Below are positions 34,434 through 43,989 of a DNA stretch of 64,000 nt, in pieces. The DNA is taken from contig JAPKZB010000005.1 in NCBI GenBank assembly GCA_026393985.1, forward strand, positions 154,273-218,272. Direction: 5' to 3'. The translations under genes and the position numbers were made by a program. Source of the DNA: Acidobacteriota bacterium. GTDB lineage: Bacteria > Acidobacteriota > Terriglobia > Bryobacterales > Bryobacteraceae. Positions within the stretch are counted from its first letter, which is position 1. Each line of letters opens with the position of its first letter. The notes beneath the pieces were generated by a model. That model did not search any database, had not been told where the DNA came from, and was given only the letters and a program-made list of their open reading frames with translations.

Positions 34434-35174
34434 TTACTTCGCGCAGCGGAAGCCGATGGTGGGGCTGCGCTCGGCGGGCCGGGCCCAACTGCGGTAGGGG
34501 AGCGACAGGAACAGCGGAGGCGTATCGAACCAGCTGCCGCCCCGCAGGACCCGGTAGATGCCCGTGGGCGGGCCGGGGGGATTTTCGGCGGGCGCTGAGG
34601 CGTAGTAACGCTGGCCGTACCAGTCGGCGCACCACTCCCAGACATTACCGGTCATGTCGCACAGGCCAAAGGCGTTGCGCGTCTTGCCACATACGGCCTG
34701 CGGGCCGTCCTTGGCGTCGTAGACGGCATCGGCCGGGGTGATGGCGCGGTCGCCCCAGGGGTACATTTTGCCTTCGGCGGTGCCGCGGGCGGCGCGTTCC
34801 CATTCGGCCTCGGTGGGCAGGCGCTTGCCGCCGTCCCAGGTGCAGAAGGCGACGGCATCGTCATAGCTGACGTTGTAGACGGGGTGATTGAGCTTGTCGG
34901 GGTCCGGGACACCCTTCTTCCAATGGTAGGGCGGTACGTGGCGGGTGGCTTTCACGAAGGCGTGGTAGCGCTGGTTGGTCACCTCGGCGACATCCAGCGA
35001 ATAGGCCTTCAGTTTGACCCGGCGGGCCGGGGTATCGTCTTTGGCCGGATTCGGATACCAGGGCACGTCGTAATCCTTCCATTCAAAGCTACGGCCCTGC
35101 TGAAACTCGCCGGCAGGAATGGAGACCATCTCGGGGCCGGCCAGCAAAAACAGGGCGACCCACCAGCTAGGCAT
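34434..35174 (-). CDS. SUMF1/FGE-sulfatase-domain protein lacking the catalytic cysteines
   Basis: A 246-residue protein with the SUMF1 fold: MVSIPAGEFQQGR, RVKLKAYSLDVAEVTNQRY, RLPTEAEWERAARG, TGNVWEWCADWYG, and the end RVLRGGSWFDTP..IGFRCAK. True formylglycine-generating enzymes have a Cys pair in GGS-x-C-x-C-like context after RGGS; here the segment reads GGSWFDTPPLFLSLPYRSWARP with no Cys. It therefore is unlikely to make formylglycine and may be a non-oxidase SUMF1 relative. A signal peptide (LFLLAGPEMVSIP) is possible. It is third in the operon, overlaps the DUF1501 gene stop by 8 bases, and no sulfatase gene is present nearby. Confidence 0.85.
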   Translation of the reverse strand: MPSWWVALFLLAGPEMVSIPAGEFQQGRSFEWKDYDVPWYPNPAKDDTPARRVKLKAYSLDVAEVTNQRYHAFVKATRHVPPYHWKKGVPDPDKLNHPVYNVSYDDAVAFCTWDGGKRLPTEAEWERAARGTAEGKMYPWGDRAITPADAVYDAKDGPQAVCGKTRNAFGLCDMTGNVWEWCADWYGQRYYASAPAENPPGPPTGIYRVLRGGSWFDTPPLFLSLPYRSWARPAERSPTIGFRCAK

Positions 35175-36552
35175 AGAGGTTCTTCAGTTCGTCGGTCGGA
35201 ATCAGCGAGTTAGCCCCGAGCGGATCGACGTAGACGTAGGCGCGGCCGGAGGTGGTGTGGTGCACCTCTTTCGACCAGTCGATGCCGAGGGCCGAGTAGA
35301 TGGTGGCCACGACGTTTTCAATCCGGGGCTGCATCGAGTGCTCCCAGCCGGTGTCGATGCACTTGACGCCAGCAGCGTCACTCGCGCCGAGGACGCGGCC
35401 GCCTTTGACACCGGCGCCGGCGAACATGGCCGGGAAGCAGTGCTTATGGTGATCGCGGCCTTGCTGGAAGTTCAGCTGGCCCGGGGTGCGGCCGAACTCG
35501 CCCATGCAGACGACGAGCGTATCGTCGAGCAGCGTCTTGCCGGGGTGGACCGGCGATTTGGCGACGGCGAGATCCTCAATCAGGCTGGCGAGGGCCGGAT
35601 CCATCTCGGCAATGAGCTTGTAGTGGTTGGTGGCGGCTGTCTTTGTCCAGATTTCTTTGTGGTGATCCCAGCCGTCGTGGCAGATGTGGATGTAGCGGGT
35701 GCCGCCGTCCTGCTGCAGCAGGTTGCGGGTGAGGATGGCGGACAGGCCCACCGAGGTGTTGCCGTAGCGTTTGCGGTCGGCTTCGGGGATGTCGAAGGCC
35801 TTGGGCCAGCGGCCGTCCGAAAGCAGGTGCTTGGCCGTTTGCGAGAAGTCTTCAAAGCCATTGATCGACTTGTCGAGGCCGGCCTGGCGCTGGCCCTGCG
35901 CCTGGCGGAGCTTTGCGAGCAGCCGCCAGCGTTCTTCGAGCAGTTCGGTGGCTTTTTGATCGAGGCGCATGCCGGAGAGTGCCTCTTCCGGGTTGAGGTC
36001 AAAGACGGCGTGGCGCGGCGGCAGGAACCCGGTTGAGAGTGCGCCGACTTGATTGGTGGTCAGGTTAAAGGAGACGTAGGTGGGGAAGGTGTCGTTTGCG
36101 CGCCGCTGCGGTTCGAGTTCGCTGGCGACGACCGAACCGATCGAGGGGATCTCCGGGGCAAAGGCGACGTTGAGTTGGCGGCCGGCCTGGATGTAATATT
36201 GGCCGCGCAGATGCACCTCTTCGTGGCTGACGAAGGAGCGAACGTGCGCCACTTTGTCCATCACGTGGAACATGCGCGGGAAGAGGCCGTAGGGAACGTA
36301 GATGCCGTTCGACGCCTTCCGGACATCGAAGCCGGGCAGCGTGGACGCGTTTTCTTTGAAGTCGAAGGAGTCGACATGGCTGAGGGCGCCGGCGAGTTCA
36401 AAGAAGATGACGTTGCGGGCGGTGCCGCGAGGCTTGGTCTTCGCCGTGGAGTTGGCGCGGAGGGTGCGAGTTACGGCCGAGGCGCCGAGGATGCCGAGAC
36501 CGCCTAAGCGCAGTAACTCGCGGCGAGTGGGCAGCAGGTCTTGGATCTTCAT
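35167..36552 (-). CDS. DUF1501 family protein
   Basis: About 461 residues from ATG 36552 (MKIQDLLPTRRELLRLGGLG), chosen because this starts a Tat-type leader and overlaps the DUF1549/1553 stop by 4 bases. The DUF1501 signature is present as NVIFFELAGALSHVDSFDFKEN, with ICHDGWDHHKEIWTKT and VVCMGEFGRTPGQLNF later. The usual opening 'FLxGGPSQLDTWDPKP' has become FELAGALSHVDSF, a variant also seen in sulfatase-like proteins. It is second in the five-gene operon. The function of DUF1501 is not established; coupling with DUF1549/1553 is very common in planctomycetes and Solibacteres. Confidence 0.88.
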   Translation of the reverse strand: MKIQDLLPTRRELLRLGGLGILGASAVTRTLRANSTAKTKPRGTARNVIFFELAGALSHVDSFDFKENASTLPGFDVRKASNGIYVPYGLFPRMFHVMDKVAHVRSFVSHEEVHLRGQYYIQAGRQLNVAFAPEIPSIGSVVASELEPQRRANDTFPTYVSFNLTTNQVGALSTGFLPPRHAVFDLNPEEALSGMRLDQKATELLEERWRLLAKLRQAQGQRQAGLDKSINGFEDFSQTAKHLLSDGRWPKAFDIPEADRKRYGNTSVGLSAILTRNLLQQDGGTRYIHICHDGWDHHKEIWTKTAATNHYKLIAEMDPALASLIEDLAVAKSPVHPGKTLLDDTLVVCMGEFGRTPGQLNFQQGRDHHKHCFPAMFAGAGVKGGRVLGASDAAGVKCIDTGWEHSMQPRIENVVATIYSALGIDWSKEVHHTTSGRAYVYVDPLGANSLIPTDELKNLYA

Positions 36553-38312
36553 AAGTTGTACAGGAATTCGACCAGGTTCAGCAGCGCCCATTGGAGATTC
36601 TGGGCTCCTTCGACGCGATTGGCTTTGAGGGCATCCACTGCCACGGCGCGTTCGGCCGCGAGCGGCAGACGCGAGATGGTGGCCAGGAAAAGTTCGTCGA
36701 CGACCTTGGCGTTGTCCGGATAGGTATCGAGGAGACGCTGCACGCGGCTATCCTTGGCGGCCAGCACGCGGTCGTTCACGACCGGCGAACGCATCATCGT
36801 GATGGGCTGCAGCGGAGACGGCGCCGGGGTGCGGGGCGGGCCGCCGCGATTGGATTCGCCAAAGGCCGACATGAAGGACTTCAACTCGCCTTTGGCCTGC
36901 GGCACGGAGACCTGCATGGCCACGTAGGAGCCGGGGCGCGTGGTGGCATCGGCGATGGCGTCGTGCAGCTCTTCAGCCGTAAGCATGCGGACGTACTTAC
37001 GGGCGTAGTAGCGGGCGTAGGACTCCTGCCATTCGCCCGGGAAGCGGGCGGACAACTGATAGGCGGACGAGTTACAGATGAGCCGGAATAGGCTCTGAAT
37101 GCTGTGATTGTTCTGGCGGAAGTGGTCCGCGAGCTTTTCAAGCAGCGCGGGATGCGACGGCTGCAGGTCCCAACCCTTGGGCAGGTTGTTCGGGTCGAGG
37201 CGGAGGAGGTCGAACTCGTCGTAGGGATCGACGATGCCGATGCCCATCAGTTTGGCCCAGAACATGTTCACGGTGGCGCGAGCGAACTGCGGATGGCTTG
37301 TCAGCATGCGGGCCAGTTCGGCGCGGGGTTCCGCGTTGGGTTCGGCCACGGCGTTGGTCAGCACAAACTTTGGCGTATTGGGACCGCCCGAGCGCTTGGT
37401 CCGGAGCATGCTTTCGGCCTTGGTATTGTAAGGGCCCCCGAGATCGTCGACGAGGAAGTGGCCCATGACGGCGGCCGATTTCTCAACGTGCGGAATGTAG
37501 CGGGTGCCGCCCAGAAACGCTGCCATCTGGAAGAAGTCCGACCGACGGAGCGTGGTGAGGTGAGCGTTGACCTTTTCGAGGTGACCGCGCCCGTTGTGGC
37601 AGGAGACGCAGGAGAGGTTGATGCCGAGAAAGACCTTGCCGTAGAGAATCGTGAGTTCGTCGTGGGTGTCGAGTTGGTTGACCTTCGATAGATCGTCGCC
37701 GTGGGCGGCTTCGCCGGGCTTGCCTTCGACATGTTCGCGGACGATGGGGTTGACGGCGGAGACAATGTAGTTGCTCTTGGCCGAGGCAGCGATGAGCGAG
37801 CGGACCCAGTCGTCGTAGGGCCGGTCGGCGGCGAGGCTTTCCTTGAGGGCGTAGTGAAAGAGTTTGTGTCCACGGCCCATTTTGCCGTTGGCGCGGAGGA
37901 CGTCCATAAAGAAGTAGGCCCACTTGTCGACGAACTCGGGAGAACCGATTAGCTTATCGATTAGGCGAGAACGCTTATCCGGGGCGCGGCTCGAGAGAAA
38001 CTCCCGCACTTCGGTGGCGGTGGGTATCTTGCCGGTGAGGTCCAGACGAACGCGACGGAGAAATTCAAGGTCGGTTGCCAGCGGCGCGTGGGGCACGTTG
38101 TCGCGCTTCATTTTGGCAAAGATCTCTTCGTCGATGAAGTTTCGCGCGGCCACGGAGCCGGCGGCTGGTTTAGGCAGGTGGGCCGTCAGGCGGGCGCTAT
38201 CCTGGCTGACAGTGTTGGCTTTGGGCCGGAACAAGGGCGCGTGGGCGTCAGATGGCGCCGGCGCTTGCCCGAAGCAAAGGGCCGCAGGGAGGAGGACAGC
38301 CAATTTCCACAT
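36549..38312 (-). CDS. DUF1549/DUF1553 protein with a CxxCH motif
   Basis: About 587 residues from ATG 38312 (MWKLAVLLPAALCFGQ, signal peptide). Residues 60-270 form DUF1549 (FIDEEIFAKMKRDNVPHAPLATDLEFLRRVRLDLTG begins it) with a heme-binding-type LSCVSCHNGRGHL. Residues 330-590 form DUF1553 (AELARMLTSHPQFARATVNMFWAKLMG; LFRLICNSSAYQLSA; VDELFLATISRLPLAAER). Such proteins, often with an N-terminal cytochrome domain, are widespread in planctomycetes and acidobacteria and have no assigned reaction. It is first in a five-gene operon with DUF1501 and SUMF1-like genes. It is secreted; heme binding is inferred from CxxCH only. Confidence 0.88.
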   Translation of the reverse strand: MWKLAVLLPAALCFGQAPAPSDAHAPLFRPKANTVSQDSARLTAHLPKPAAGSVAARNFIDEEIFAKMKRDNVPHAPLATDLEFLRRVRLDLTGKIPTATEVREFLSSRAPDKRSRLIDKLIGSPEFVDKWAYFFMDVLRANGKMGRGHKLFHYALKESLAADRPYDDWVRSLIAASAKSNYIVSAVNPIVREHVEGKPGEAAHGDDLSKVNQLDTHDELTILYGKVFLGINLSCVSCHNGRGHLEKVNAHLTTLRRSDFFQMAAFLGGTRYIPHVEKSAAVMGHFLVDDLGGPYNTKAESMLRTKRSGGPNTPKFVLTNAVAEPNAEPRAELARMLTSHPQFARATVNMFWAKLMGIGIVDPYDEFDLLRLDPNNLPKGWDLQPSHPALLEKLADHFRQNNHSIQSLFRLICNSSAYQLSARFPGEWQESYARYYARKYVRMLTAEELHDAIADATTRPGSYVAMQVSVPQAKGELKSFMSAFGESNRGGPPRTPAPSPLQPITMMRSPVVNDRVLAAKDSRVQRLLDTYPDNAKVVDELFLATISRLPLAAERAVAVDALKANRVEGAQNLQWALLNLVEFLYNL

Positions 38313-38383
38313 CGATTTTCCGGTGCACCTCATGCGGAAAAAATACCAAAACTGAACGTCGGGGTAAAGGGGGGCCGGCAGCC

Positions 38384-41300
38384 TCAGCTTCCGGCTGCTG
38401 CTCTGCCTGTTCGCGGCGCCCGGGTGTCGAGATAATCGAGAAAGGACTGCGGCGGCAGCGGAGGGCTGTAAAAGTAGCCCTGTACGGTGTCACAACCGGC
38501 CTGGTTGAGGAAGGTAACCTGGATCGCGTTTTCGACGCCCTCGGCGATTACCTGAATGCGCAGGGAGTGCGCGAGTTTCACAATGCTGTCCACAATGGCT
38601 TCGTTATGCCTGTCGTGGCCAACGCCGGCCAGAAACGAGGAGTCGATCTTGACGGCCTCGATGGGGAAGTGCTGCAGGTAACTGAGCGATGAGTATCCGG
38701 TGCCGAAATCATCGAGATGGATCCCGACGCCCGCACCGTGCAGGGCATGCAGCACTTCGCGTACCCGGGTCGAGCGATGGAGCAGAACGGTTTCGGTAAT
38801 CTCGACCTTGATGCAGCGCGGAGGAACGCCGCAGTTACGCAGATTCTCCATGAGAATGGCGAAGACGTCCTGCTGGTGGAACTGGACAGGCGATAGGTTC
38901 ACGCTCAGGTTCAGGTCATGGCCGAAACTGCGCCACCGCTGCAGTTCGGCGACGGACTCGCGGATGACCCACTGGCCGATCGAAAGGATCAGGCCGGACT
39001 CTTCGGCGATGGAAATGACCTTCGAGATGGGAATATCGAGGGCAAGGTTGTGACGCCAGCGCAGCAGTGCCTCGGCGCCGATGATCGCCCCGGTTTGCAG
39101 ATCGACCTGGGGCTGCAGGGCGATGGAGAGATCTTTGAGCGAGATCGCCCGCGCGAGGTCGCGCTGGATGAGTACGCGGTCGCGGATTTCGGCTTCGAGG
39201 CGGTGGTCAAAGCGCCGGAAGCCACGGCGGCCATCGGCCTTGGCGCGATACATGGCGAGGTCGGCGCTGCGGAGGAGTTCGGCGCCGGACTTGGCGTCGT
39301 TTGGGAAAACGGCGACGCCCATGGAGAGCGTGACCTGCAGCGGGCGGGAGTCGAGAAAGAAGGGCCGGGAGAAGCTCAACAGAATCTGCTCGATCAAAGT
39401 TTCGGACTCGGCAGCCAGCGGGGGTTCGACAAAAAGCACGAACTCGTCGCCGCCAAATCTCGCGAGCGTGGTGAGGCCATTGGTGGCTTGGCGGAAGCGT
39501 TGGGCGGCCTCTGTGAGAATCTGATCGCCAACCAGGTGCCCGAAGGCATCGTTGGTGTCCTTGAAACGATCCAGGTCCATGAACAGGAGGGCCACGGCGC
39601 CGTCGGGCGCCGACTGACGCTGAATGGCCTCATCGAGTTTGGCCAGGAAGCTTTTCCGGTTGAGTAGACCGGTGAGTTCATCGTGGCCGGCGATGTAGAG
39701 CATCTGGTTCTGGGCCACTTTCTGCTCGGTGATGTCGACGAGGGTGACCAGGTAATGGGTTGGCTCGGTGTTATAGGCCGGAACGGGGGTGAGCGTCTGC
39801 TGGGCCACGAAGGTGCGTCCGCTTTTCGAGCGCAGCGTGACTTCGGCTGGAATCGACTCGCCGGTCAGTTGGACCTTGCCGAGCAGGGACGTGATCGAAA
39901 CGGTATTGCCGGGGGCTTCGAGATTGCTTGCCGGCTGCTGGGCCAGTTCCGTGAGGGTGAAGCCGGTGAGGTTCAGGTAGGCATTATTGGCCCAGTCGAC
40001 GCGGGCGTCGGCGTCAATGATGAACAGGGCGCATGGCGTGGCTTCGAGAACGGAGAGTTGGCGGACCAGATGCCCATCGCGCTGCAGATGCTCGGTCACG
40101 TCCAGGTGGGTGACCAGAGCGCCGCCGGGGCGTTTTGTTCCTAGCGGACTGATCACGCACAAAAACCAGCGCATCTCTTCCGGTGAGGGACAGCGATAGT
40201 ACATCGAGAAGTGCGGCTCGCTGCCTAACAGGACGCGCCGCAATCCTTCGGCTACCCGCGCCGCATCGAGCACTCCGCGCTTGGCCGACTGCTCGCAGAT
40301 GTCGAGGTAGTTCAAGTCAATGCCACGATTGCTGCCCGCGAGCTGATTCTGTTCCGCAAAGCGACGCCAGGCGTCGTTGACTTCCACGATTTTGCCGTGA
40401 GCGTCGAGGACGGCCAGCTCCGTAGGCACGGCGTTGAAGGTAGCCTGACGCCATTCGGTGGTGCCCCGCAGGCGAGATTCCGAGCGGCGCAGGCGCCAGT
40501 TGATCTTAACGAGCGAGGTAACGTCGTGGAAGACAATCACGACACCCGAGTGCGCCTTATGGCGCCCTTGATAGGGGCGGAGCCGGACCCGGTAGTGACA
40601 GGAGTTGATCTCCTGCCGGATCTCGGCGCTCTGACCCGAGCTGATCACCGTTTGAATCCGCGCCGCCAGTTGAGCGGCAAAGCCGGCATCGTTGGGAATG
40701 ATCACCGGACCGCCGAGTTGATCCGCGGTGAGCCCTAGCAGTCGCCGGGCATCCTCGTTCATGTGACGGAGCAGTCCCCGCGCATCGGCGACCAGTAAGG
40801 GCGAGTCGATGCTGTTCTCGATGTTTTCGAGATCTTCGATCAGAAAGGCGAGTTCGAGCGACTTCTGCTCCAGCTCTTCGTTGACCGTCAGAAGTTCTTC
40901 GTTGGTCGCCTGCAGCTCTTCATTTGAGGCGTGCAGCTCCTCGTTGGTAGCCTGCAGCTCTTCGTTTGAAGCCTGCATCTCCTCGTTGAGAGCCTGCAGC
41001 TCTTCGTTGGAGGTTTCCAGCTCCTCGACGGTCGCCTGCAGGCTTTCCCGCGTGGCCTGCAGCTCCTGTTCGAGCTCCCGCACTTGGCTTTCGCTGTCGG
41101 CGGGAGGCTCGGCATGGACCTCTTTGGCTTTCACCAGCGCGGGTAGTTCCCGGAAGGCCACGACGAACTGGCGGCCGGTCCCGACCGGCCGGAGCGGAAC
41201 AACCGCAGTTTCCAGGCGGCAGAGCTTACCGGCAATTTCAAAGGGACGGCTGGTGGAACGCAGCGTGTTGCCGCTGCGTGCGGCGCGCTGCAACAGCGGC

Positions 41301-43012
41301 CGCAACGCGGCACCCACGGCCTTAGGCAGCATATTGGGCAGCGTCAGCGTTACCTTGCCTTCCGGGACGGAGAGGTAGCGGTTTACGCCCCCGAAGGACT
41401 CGAGGATACGGAAGGATTCATCAATCAAAACCGATCCGGGCGCGAAGTGGTCGATGAGGATCTGGCGCAGGGGGCTGCCGACCGCCGCTTCGGCCACACC
41501 GGTCGAAGCGGTCGGCGTGGCCGAACCACCCCAGTCGCGGGTGACCGGCAGACGCCGCTCCAATTCCGCCATGGGGCCGTTGAAGAAGAGGCGCCAACGC
41601 CGATCGATAACCTCAAACGACTCCGATTGAATGCTTTCGCTGCGGCCAAGAAACAGCAGACCGCCCGGATTCAGCGAATGGTGGAACTTCCGGATAACCT
41701 CCTCCTGCAGATGGGGCTGCAGGTAGATCAGCAGGTTGCGGCAGGAAACCAGGTCGATGTTCAGGAATAGCGGGTCCCGCAGCAGGTCGTGCCGGGCGAA
41801 GACGACCTTTTCGCGAATGCGGCGGTCCACCTGGAAGCCATGCGCGGACTCAAAAAAGTATTGGGCGCTGAATTCGAGGGGTACTTCCTTCATCGCAGGC
41901 GCCGCATAGATCCCTTTGCGACCAAAGGAGATGGCGGCTTCATCGAGATCGGTGGCGAAAATCTGAACGCGACGGTGCGGCAGGGCCTGGGTCAGGGCCA
42001 TGGCCAATGTGTAGGCCTCTTCGCCCGTGGCACAACCCGGAACCCAGACCCGGAACGGATCCGAGACAACCTGCGTGTAGCGTTCCTTCACCGCGGCCAT
42101 CAGCGTATCGAAGGCGAGCGGGTCGCGAAAGAACGCGGTTACCGAGATCAGACAGTTGTGGGCCAGTTGTTGGATCTCTTCGTGGTGCTCATCGAGAAAG
42201 CGGAGGTAGGCCGCATAGGAGGAGCAACGCGTCGCCACCAGGCGCTGTTGAATGCGGCGCGTGATCGTATTGGGCTTGTAGCCGCGGAAGTCGATATTGG
42301 TGGATACGTTGATCCGCTCGAGAATCTGATCAAATTCAGAACGGGTATGGGGCGCGGGATCGGCCATTACCGCAGGGCCACGCTGATTGAGATACGCGCC
42401 GATCTGTTCCGCCGGCAGCACGGTGTCGACCGTGGCGGCGGACAGCGCCGCCTGCGGCATGGACGGGTATTTGGCCGTTTTCGGATCCTGCACGATGACG
42501 GCGCCACCCGCCGATTTCAACTGCCGACAACCGAGGCTGCCGTCTGAACCGCTGCCGGACAGGATGACCGCCAACGAACGCGTGGGCGCGCTCGCCGCCA
42601 GAGAAAACAGCAGCGTATCAATCGATGGCTTGGGACCACGTTCCATCGTCGGCTGCAGCACGAAGCGATTCTGTTCGTAGATGATGTTCCGGCCCGGCGG
42701 GGTGACGTACACCACACCGCCAAGAACATCAGCACGCCCATCAACCTGCACTACCGGCATCGTTGTCTCACGAGCCAGCAGGGTCGTTAACAGACTGACG
42801 TGATGGGGCGATAGGTGCTGAGCGATGACGAAGCAGTAATCCTGCATCGGCGGCAAGCCTCGCAACAAGAGCCGCAATGCTTCTAGTCCTCCGGCTGAAC
42901 TGCCAACGGCGACAATTTGCAGCGGGGTAGGGGCAGACAGAATCAGGTCTGCACCGGAAGTGGCACGGGCGTGCACTTCCTGCGGTTCAACAACAAGGGT
43001 TAGGGGTGTCAA
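38384..43012 (-). CDS. CheB-CheR-PAS-GGDEF-EAL hybrid signalling protein
   Basis: A 1542-residue cytoplasmic fusion. Order: CheB methylesterase (30-215; S38/39 in VGSSAGG, H66 in QHLSP, D157 in GSGSDG); CheR methyltransferase (225-480; SAM motif [14 protein letters not shown] at 325-338); an RR-free middle; a long coiled coil (645-725) of [11 protein letters not shown] heptads; three PAS-like regions (about 730-835, 860-975, 985-1095); GGDEF (1107-1268, intact GGDEF at 1187-1191, no RxxD I-site seen) and EAL (1280-1530, EALLRW at 1314 and DDFGTGYSS). CheB and CheR adjust receptor methylation; GGDEF makes and EAL breaks c-di-GMP. CheB-CheR-PAS chains are known; adding complete GGDEF-EAL is rare in my knowledge. 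The start codon is the first ATG after a FliA-like promoter. Confidence 0.93.
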   Translation of the reverse strand: MTPLTLVVEPQEVHARATSGADLILSAPTPLQIVAVGSSAGGLEALRLLLRGLPPMQDYCFVIAQHLSPHHVSLLTTLLARETTMPVVQVDGRADVLGGVVYVTPPGRNIIYEQNRFVLQPTMERGPKPSIDTLLFSLAASAPTRSLAVILSGSGSDGSLGCRQLKSAGGAVIVQDPKTAKYPSMPQAALSAATVDTVLPAEQIGAYLNQRGPAVMADPAPHTRSEFDQILERINVSTNIDFRGYKPNTITRRIQQRLVATRCSSYAAYLRFLDEHHEEIQQLAHNCLISVTAFFRDPLAFDTLMAAVKERYTQVVSDPFRVWVPGCATGEEAYTLAMALTQALPHRRVQIFATDLDEAAISFGRKGIYAAPAMKEVPLEFSAQYFFESAHGFQVDRRIREKVVFARHDLLRDPLFLNIDLVSCRNLLIYLQPHLQEEVIRKFHHSLNPGGLLFLGRSESIQSESFEVIDRRWRLFFNGPMAELERRLPVTRDWGGSATPTASTGVAEAAVGSPLRQILIDHFAPGSVLIDESFRILESFGGVNRYLSVPEGKVTLTLPNMLPKAVGAALRPLLQRAARSGNTLRSTSRPFEIAGKLCRLETAVVPLRPVGTGRQFVVAFRELPALVKAKEVHAEPPADSESQVRELEQELQATRESLQATVEELETSNEELQALNEEMQASNEELQATNEELHASNEELQATNEELLTVNEELEQKSLELAFLIEDLENIENSIDSPLLVADARGLLRHMNEDARRLLGLTADQLGGPVIIPNDAGFAAQLAARIQTVISSGQSAEIRQEINSCHYRVRLRPYQGRHKAHSGVVIVFHDVTSLVKINWRLRRSESRLRGTTEWRQATFNAVPTELAVLDAHGKIVEVNDAWRRFAEQNQLAGSNRGIDLNYLDICEQSAKRGVLDAARVAEGLRRVLLGSEPHFSMYYRCPSPEEMRWFLCVISPLGTKRPGGALVTHLDVTEHLQRDGHLVRQLSVLEATPCALFIIDADARVDWANNAYLNLTGFTLTELAQQPASNLEAPGNTVSITSLLGKVQLTGESIPAEVTLRSKSGRTFVAQQTLTPVPAYNTEPTHYLVTLVDITEQKVAQNQMLYIAGHDELTGLLNRKSFLAKLDEAIQRQSAPDGAVALLFMDLDRFKDTNDAFGHLVGDQILTEAAQRFRQATNGLTTLARFGGDEFVLFVEPPLAAESETLIEQILLSFSRPFFLDSRPLQVTLSMGVAVFPNDAKSGAELLRSADLAMYRAKADGRRGFRRFDHRLEAEIRDRVLIQRDLARAISLKDLSIALQPQVDLQTGAIIGAEALLRWRHNLALDIPISKVISIAEESGLILSIGQWVIRESVAELQRWRSFGHDLNLSVNLSPVQFHQQDVFAILMENLRNCGVPPRCIKVEITETVLLHRSTRVREVLHALHGAGVGIHLDDFGTGYSSLSYLQHFPIEAVKIDSSFLAGVGHDRHNEAIVDSIVKLAHSLRIQVIAEGVENAIQVTFLNQAGCDTVQGYFYSPPLPPQSFLDYLDTRAPRTGRAAAGS

Positions 43013-43046
43013 ACGGGGACTTTTCGTATCTTAGGCGGAGAAACAG

Positions 43047-43074
43047 AATTAGGCAAGAGGGGAAAACTGCTTTA
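43047..43074 (-). promoter_or_regulatory. possible flagellar sigma-28 (FliA) promoter
   Basis: On the reverse strand TAAAGCAG and GCCTAATT lie 12 bases apart, about 35 bases before the CheB-CheR-GGDEF-EAL start codon. The FliA consensus is TAAAGTTT-N11-GCCGATAA; the GCC of the -10 and TAAAG of the -35 match, the rest partly. The A/T-rich context supports a promoter here; the sigma class is a hypothesis. Confidence 0.35.
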
Positions 43075-43089
43075 TCTTAATTCTTTTGA

Positions 43090-43107
43090 CGACGTAGATA
43101 GACGTCG
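43090..43107. promoter_or_regulatory. inverted repeat upstream of the hybrid signalling gene
   Basis: CGACGT-AGATAG-ACGTCG, a perfect 6-bp stem with a 6-base loop, about 20 bases upstream of the proposed promoter. It could be an operator or the terminator of a gene that has been lost. Confidence 0.3.
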
Positions 43108-43510
43108 CTGTGGGTGCGCGCTCAGAATACGGTCGCCTCCAGCGCTACGCCTCCGGTCGGGGTGAAGGCCCCGGGAAGCCGCCAGTTTACCGCGAGTTCA
43201 CCAAGGCCCAGGCGGCCCGTCTCCGCGCTGCGGAAATGGAGGGAATTCGGGCGAGTGGACGGGCAGTATTGCGGCGCTTGAAACGTTACGGTCTTGGAAC
43301 TCACCGCGCGACCTGCCCGAAGAGGCCCGCCTGCCGCGCCTGAGCAAGTCGGCCCCGGCCCTTGATAGCGTCCTCATCCAGACTACGCGATATAGGGATA
43401 TTTCCTGCCAGCCCTACCAGGTCCGCAACCGGAAGCGCCTGCAGGCCGGCATGCGCTACACCACCTTTAATCCCCACCCGGAACGCGCCAAGATTCCGCT
43501 TCTCGACTAC
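43108..43510. other. non-coding stretch with short coding remnants
   Basis: No intact gene. On the reverse strand a 60-codon open stretch (43122-43304) ends in a stop after VNWRLPGAFTPTGGVALEATVF, which looks like the C-terminal strand of a secreted beta-sandwich protein. Forward frames are interrupted by stops; the phrase SVLIQTTRYRD suggests a second fragment. Both are too short to identify. Confidence 0.45.
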
Positions 43511-43601
43511 ACCACATAGCCCGACGGACGGGCCGAAAAGGCTAGCCGGTACCCTGGTTGGACAGTTGGGCGCGGAGGACCGCGCGCGCCTCAATCAGCA
43601 G

Positions 43602-43655
43602 GTCACCGGCCAGTACATCACCGGCCAGTGCATCACCGGCCAGTGCATCACCGGC
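43602..43655 (+). repeat. 15-bp tandem repeat inside the DUF1552 remnant
   Basis: ATCACCGGCCAGTGC occurs twice exactly (43617, 43632), with a variant copy before (43602) and a partial copy after (43647). It encodes repeats of ITGQC inserted in a conserved helix between LNQQ and VRELE. Expansion by slippage in a decaying gene is the simplest reading. Confidence 0.85.
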
Positions 43656-43760
43656 GTTCGGGAACTCGAATGGCGCCTCCGGTTGGCCCAGGCCTGGGAG
43701 CGCAGGCCGAAGCCAATTCCGCCGGAAACGGAACTCGTCGATCCGGACAGCAACCGTGGC

Positions 43761-43989
43761 GGTTCCTCAAAAGCTCCGCACCCGGGTGACCGGGGCCAAA
43801 AGTGGAGGAACCTTTCGCGAGCCTGCGATGCGGTGAGAAGCTAGAGACGTTCGGACAGCGGAAGTAGGCCGAATATTCAGACTGGTGCCATTGGAGGCAG
43901 TCGCGTAACTCATTGATTCCAAAGCCTCGGAGACGCGGTTCCTCAGAAGCGCACAGGCCGCGGAGGCCCGGCACCAAAGGGCGAGGAAC
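43761..43989. repeat. two diverged copies of a hairpin repeat (GTTCCTC ... GAGGAAC)
   Basis: Copy 1 (43761-43812) starts GGTTCCTC and ends GAGGAACC, a perfect 8-bp inverted repeat. Copy 2 (43937-43989) has the same 7-bp arms GTTCCTC/GAGGAAC, and both contain a CAAA-purine tract just before the right arm. A third TTCCTCAGAAG occurs at 44031 as part of the DUF1552 frame. The arms recall repetitive extragenic palindromes. They fill the insertion in the DUF1552 remnant. Confidence 0.6.

Noticed and set aside
34434..35174. Naming the SUMF1-like gene as formylglycine-generating enzyme
   Set aside because: The catalytic Cys pair is absent after RVLRGGS and no sulfatase is nearby.
43602..43655. Short repeats that might suggest a CRISPR-like or leader structure
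   Set aside because: The 15-bp units are directly tandem with no spacers and sit inside a recognisable DUF1552 fragment.
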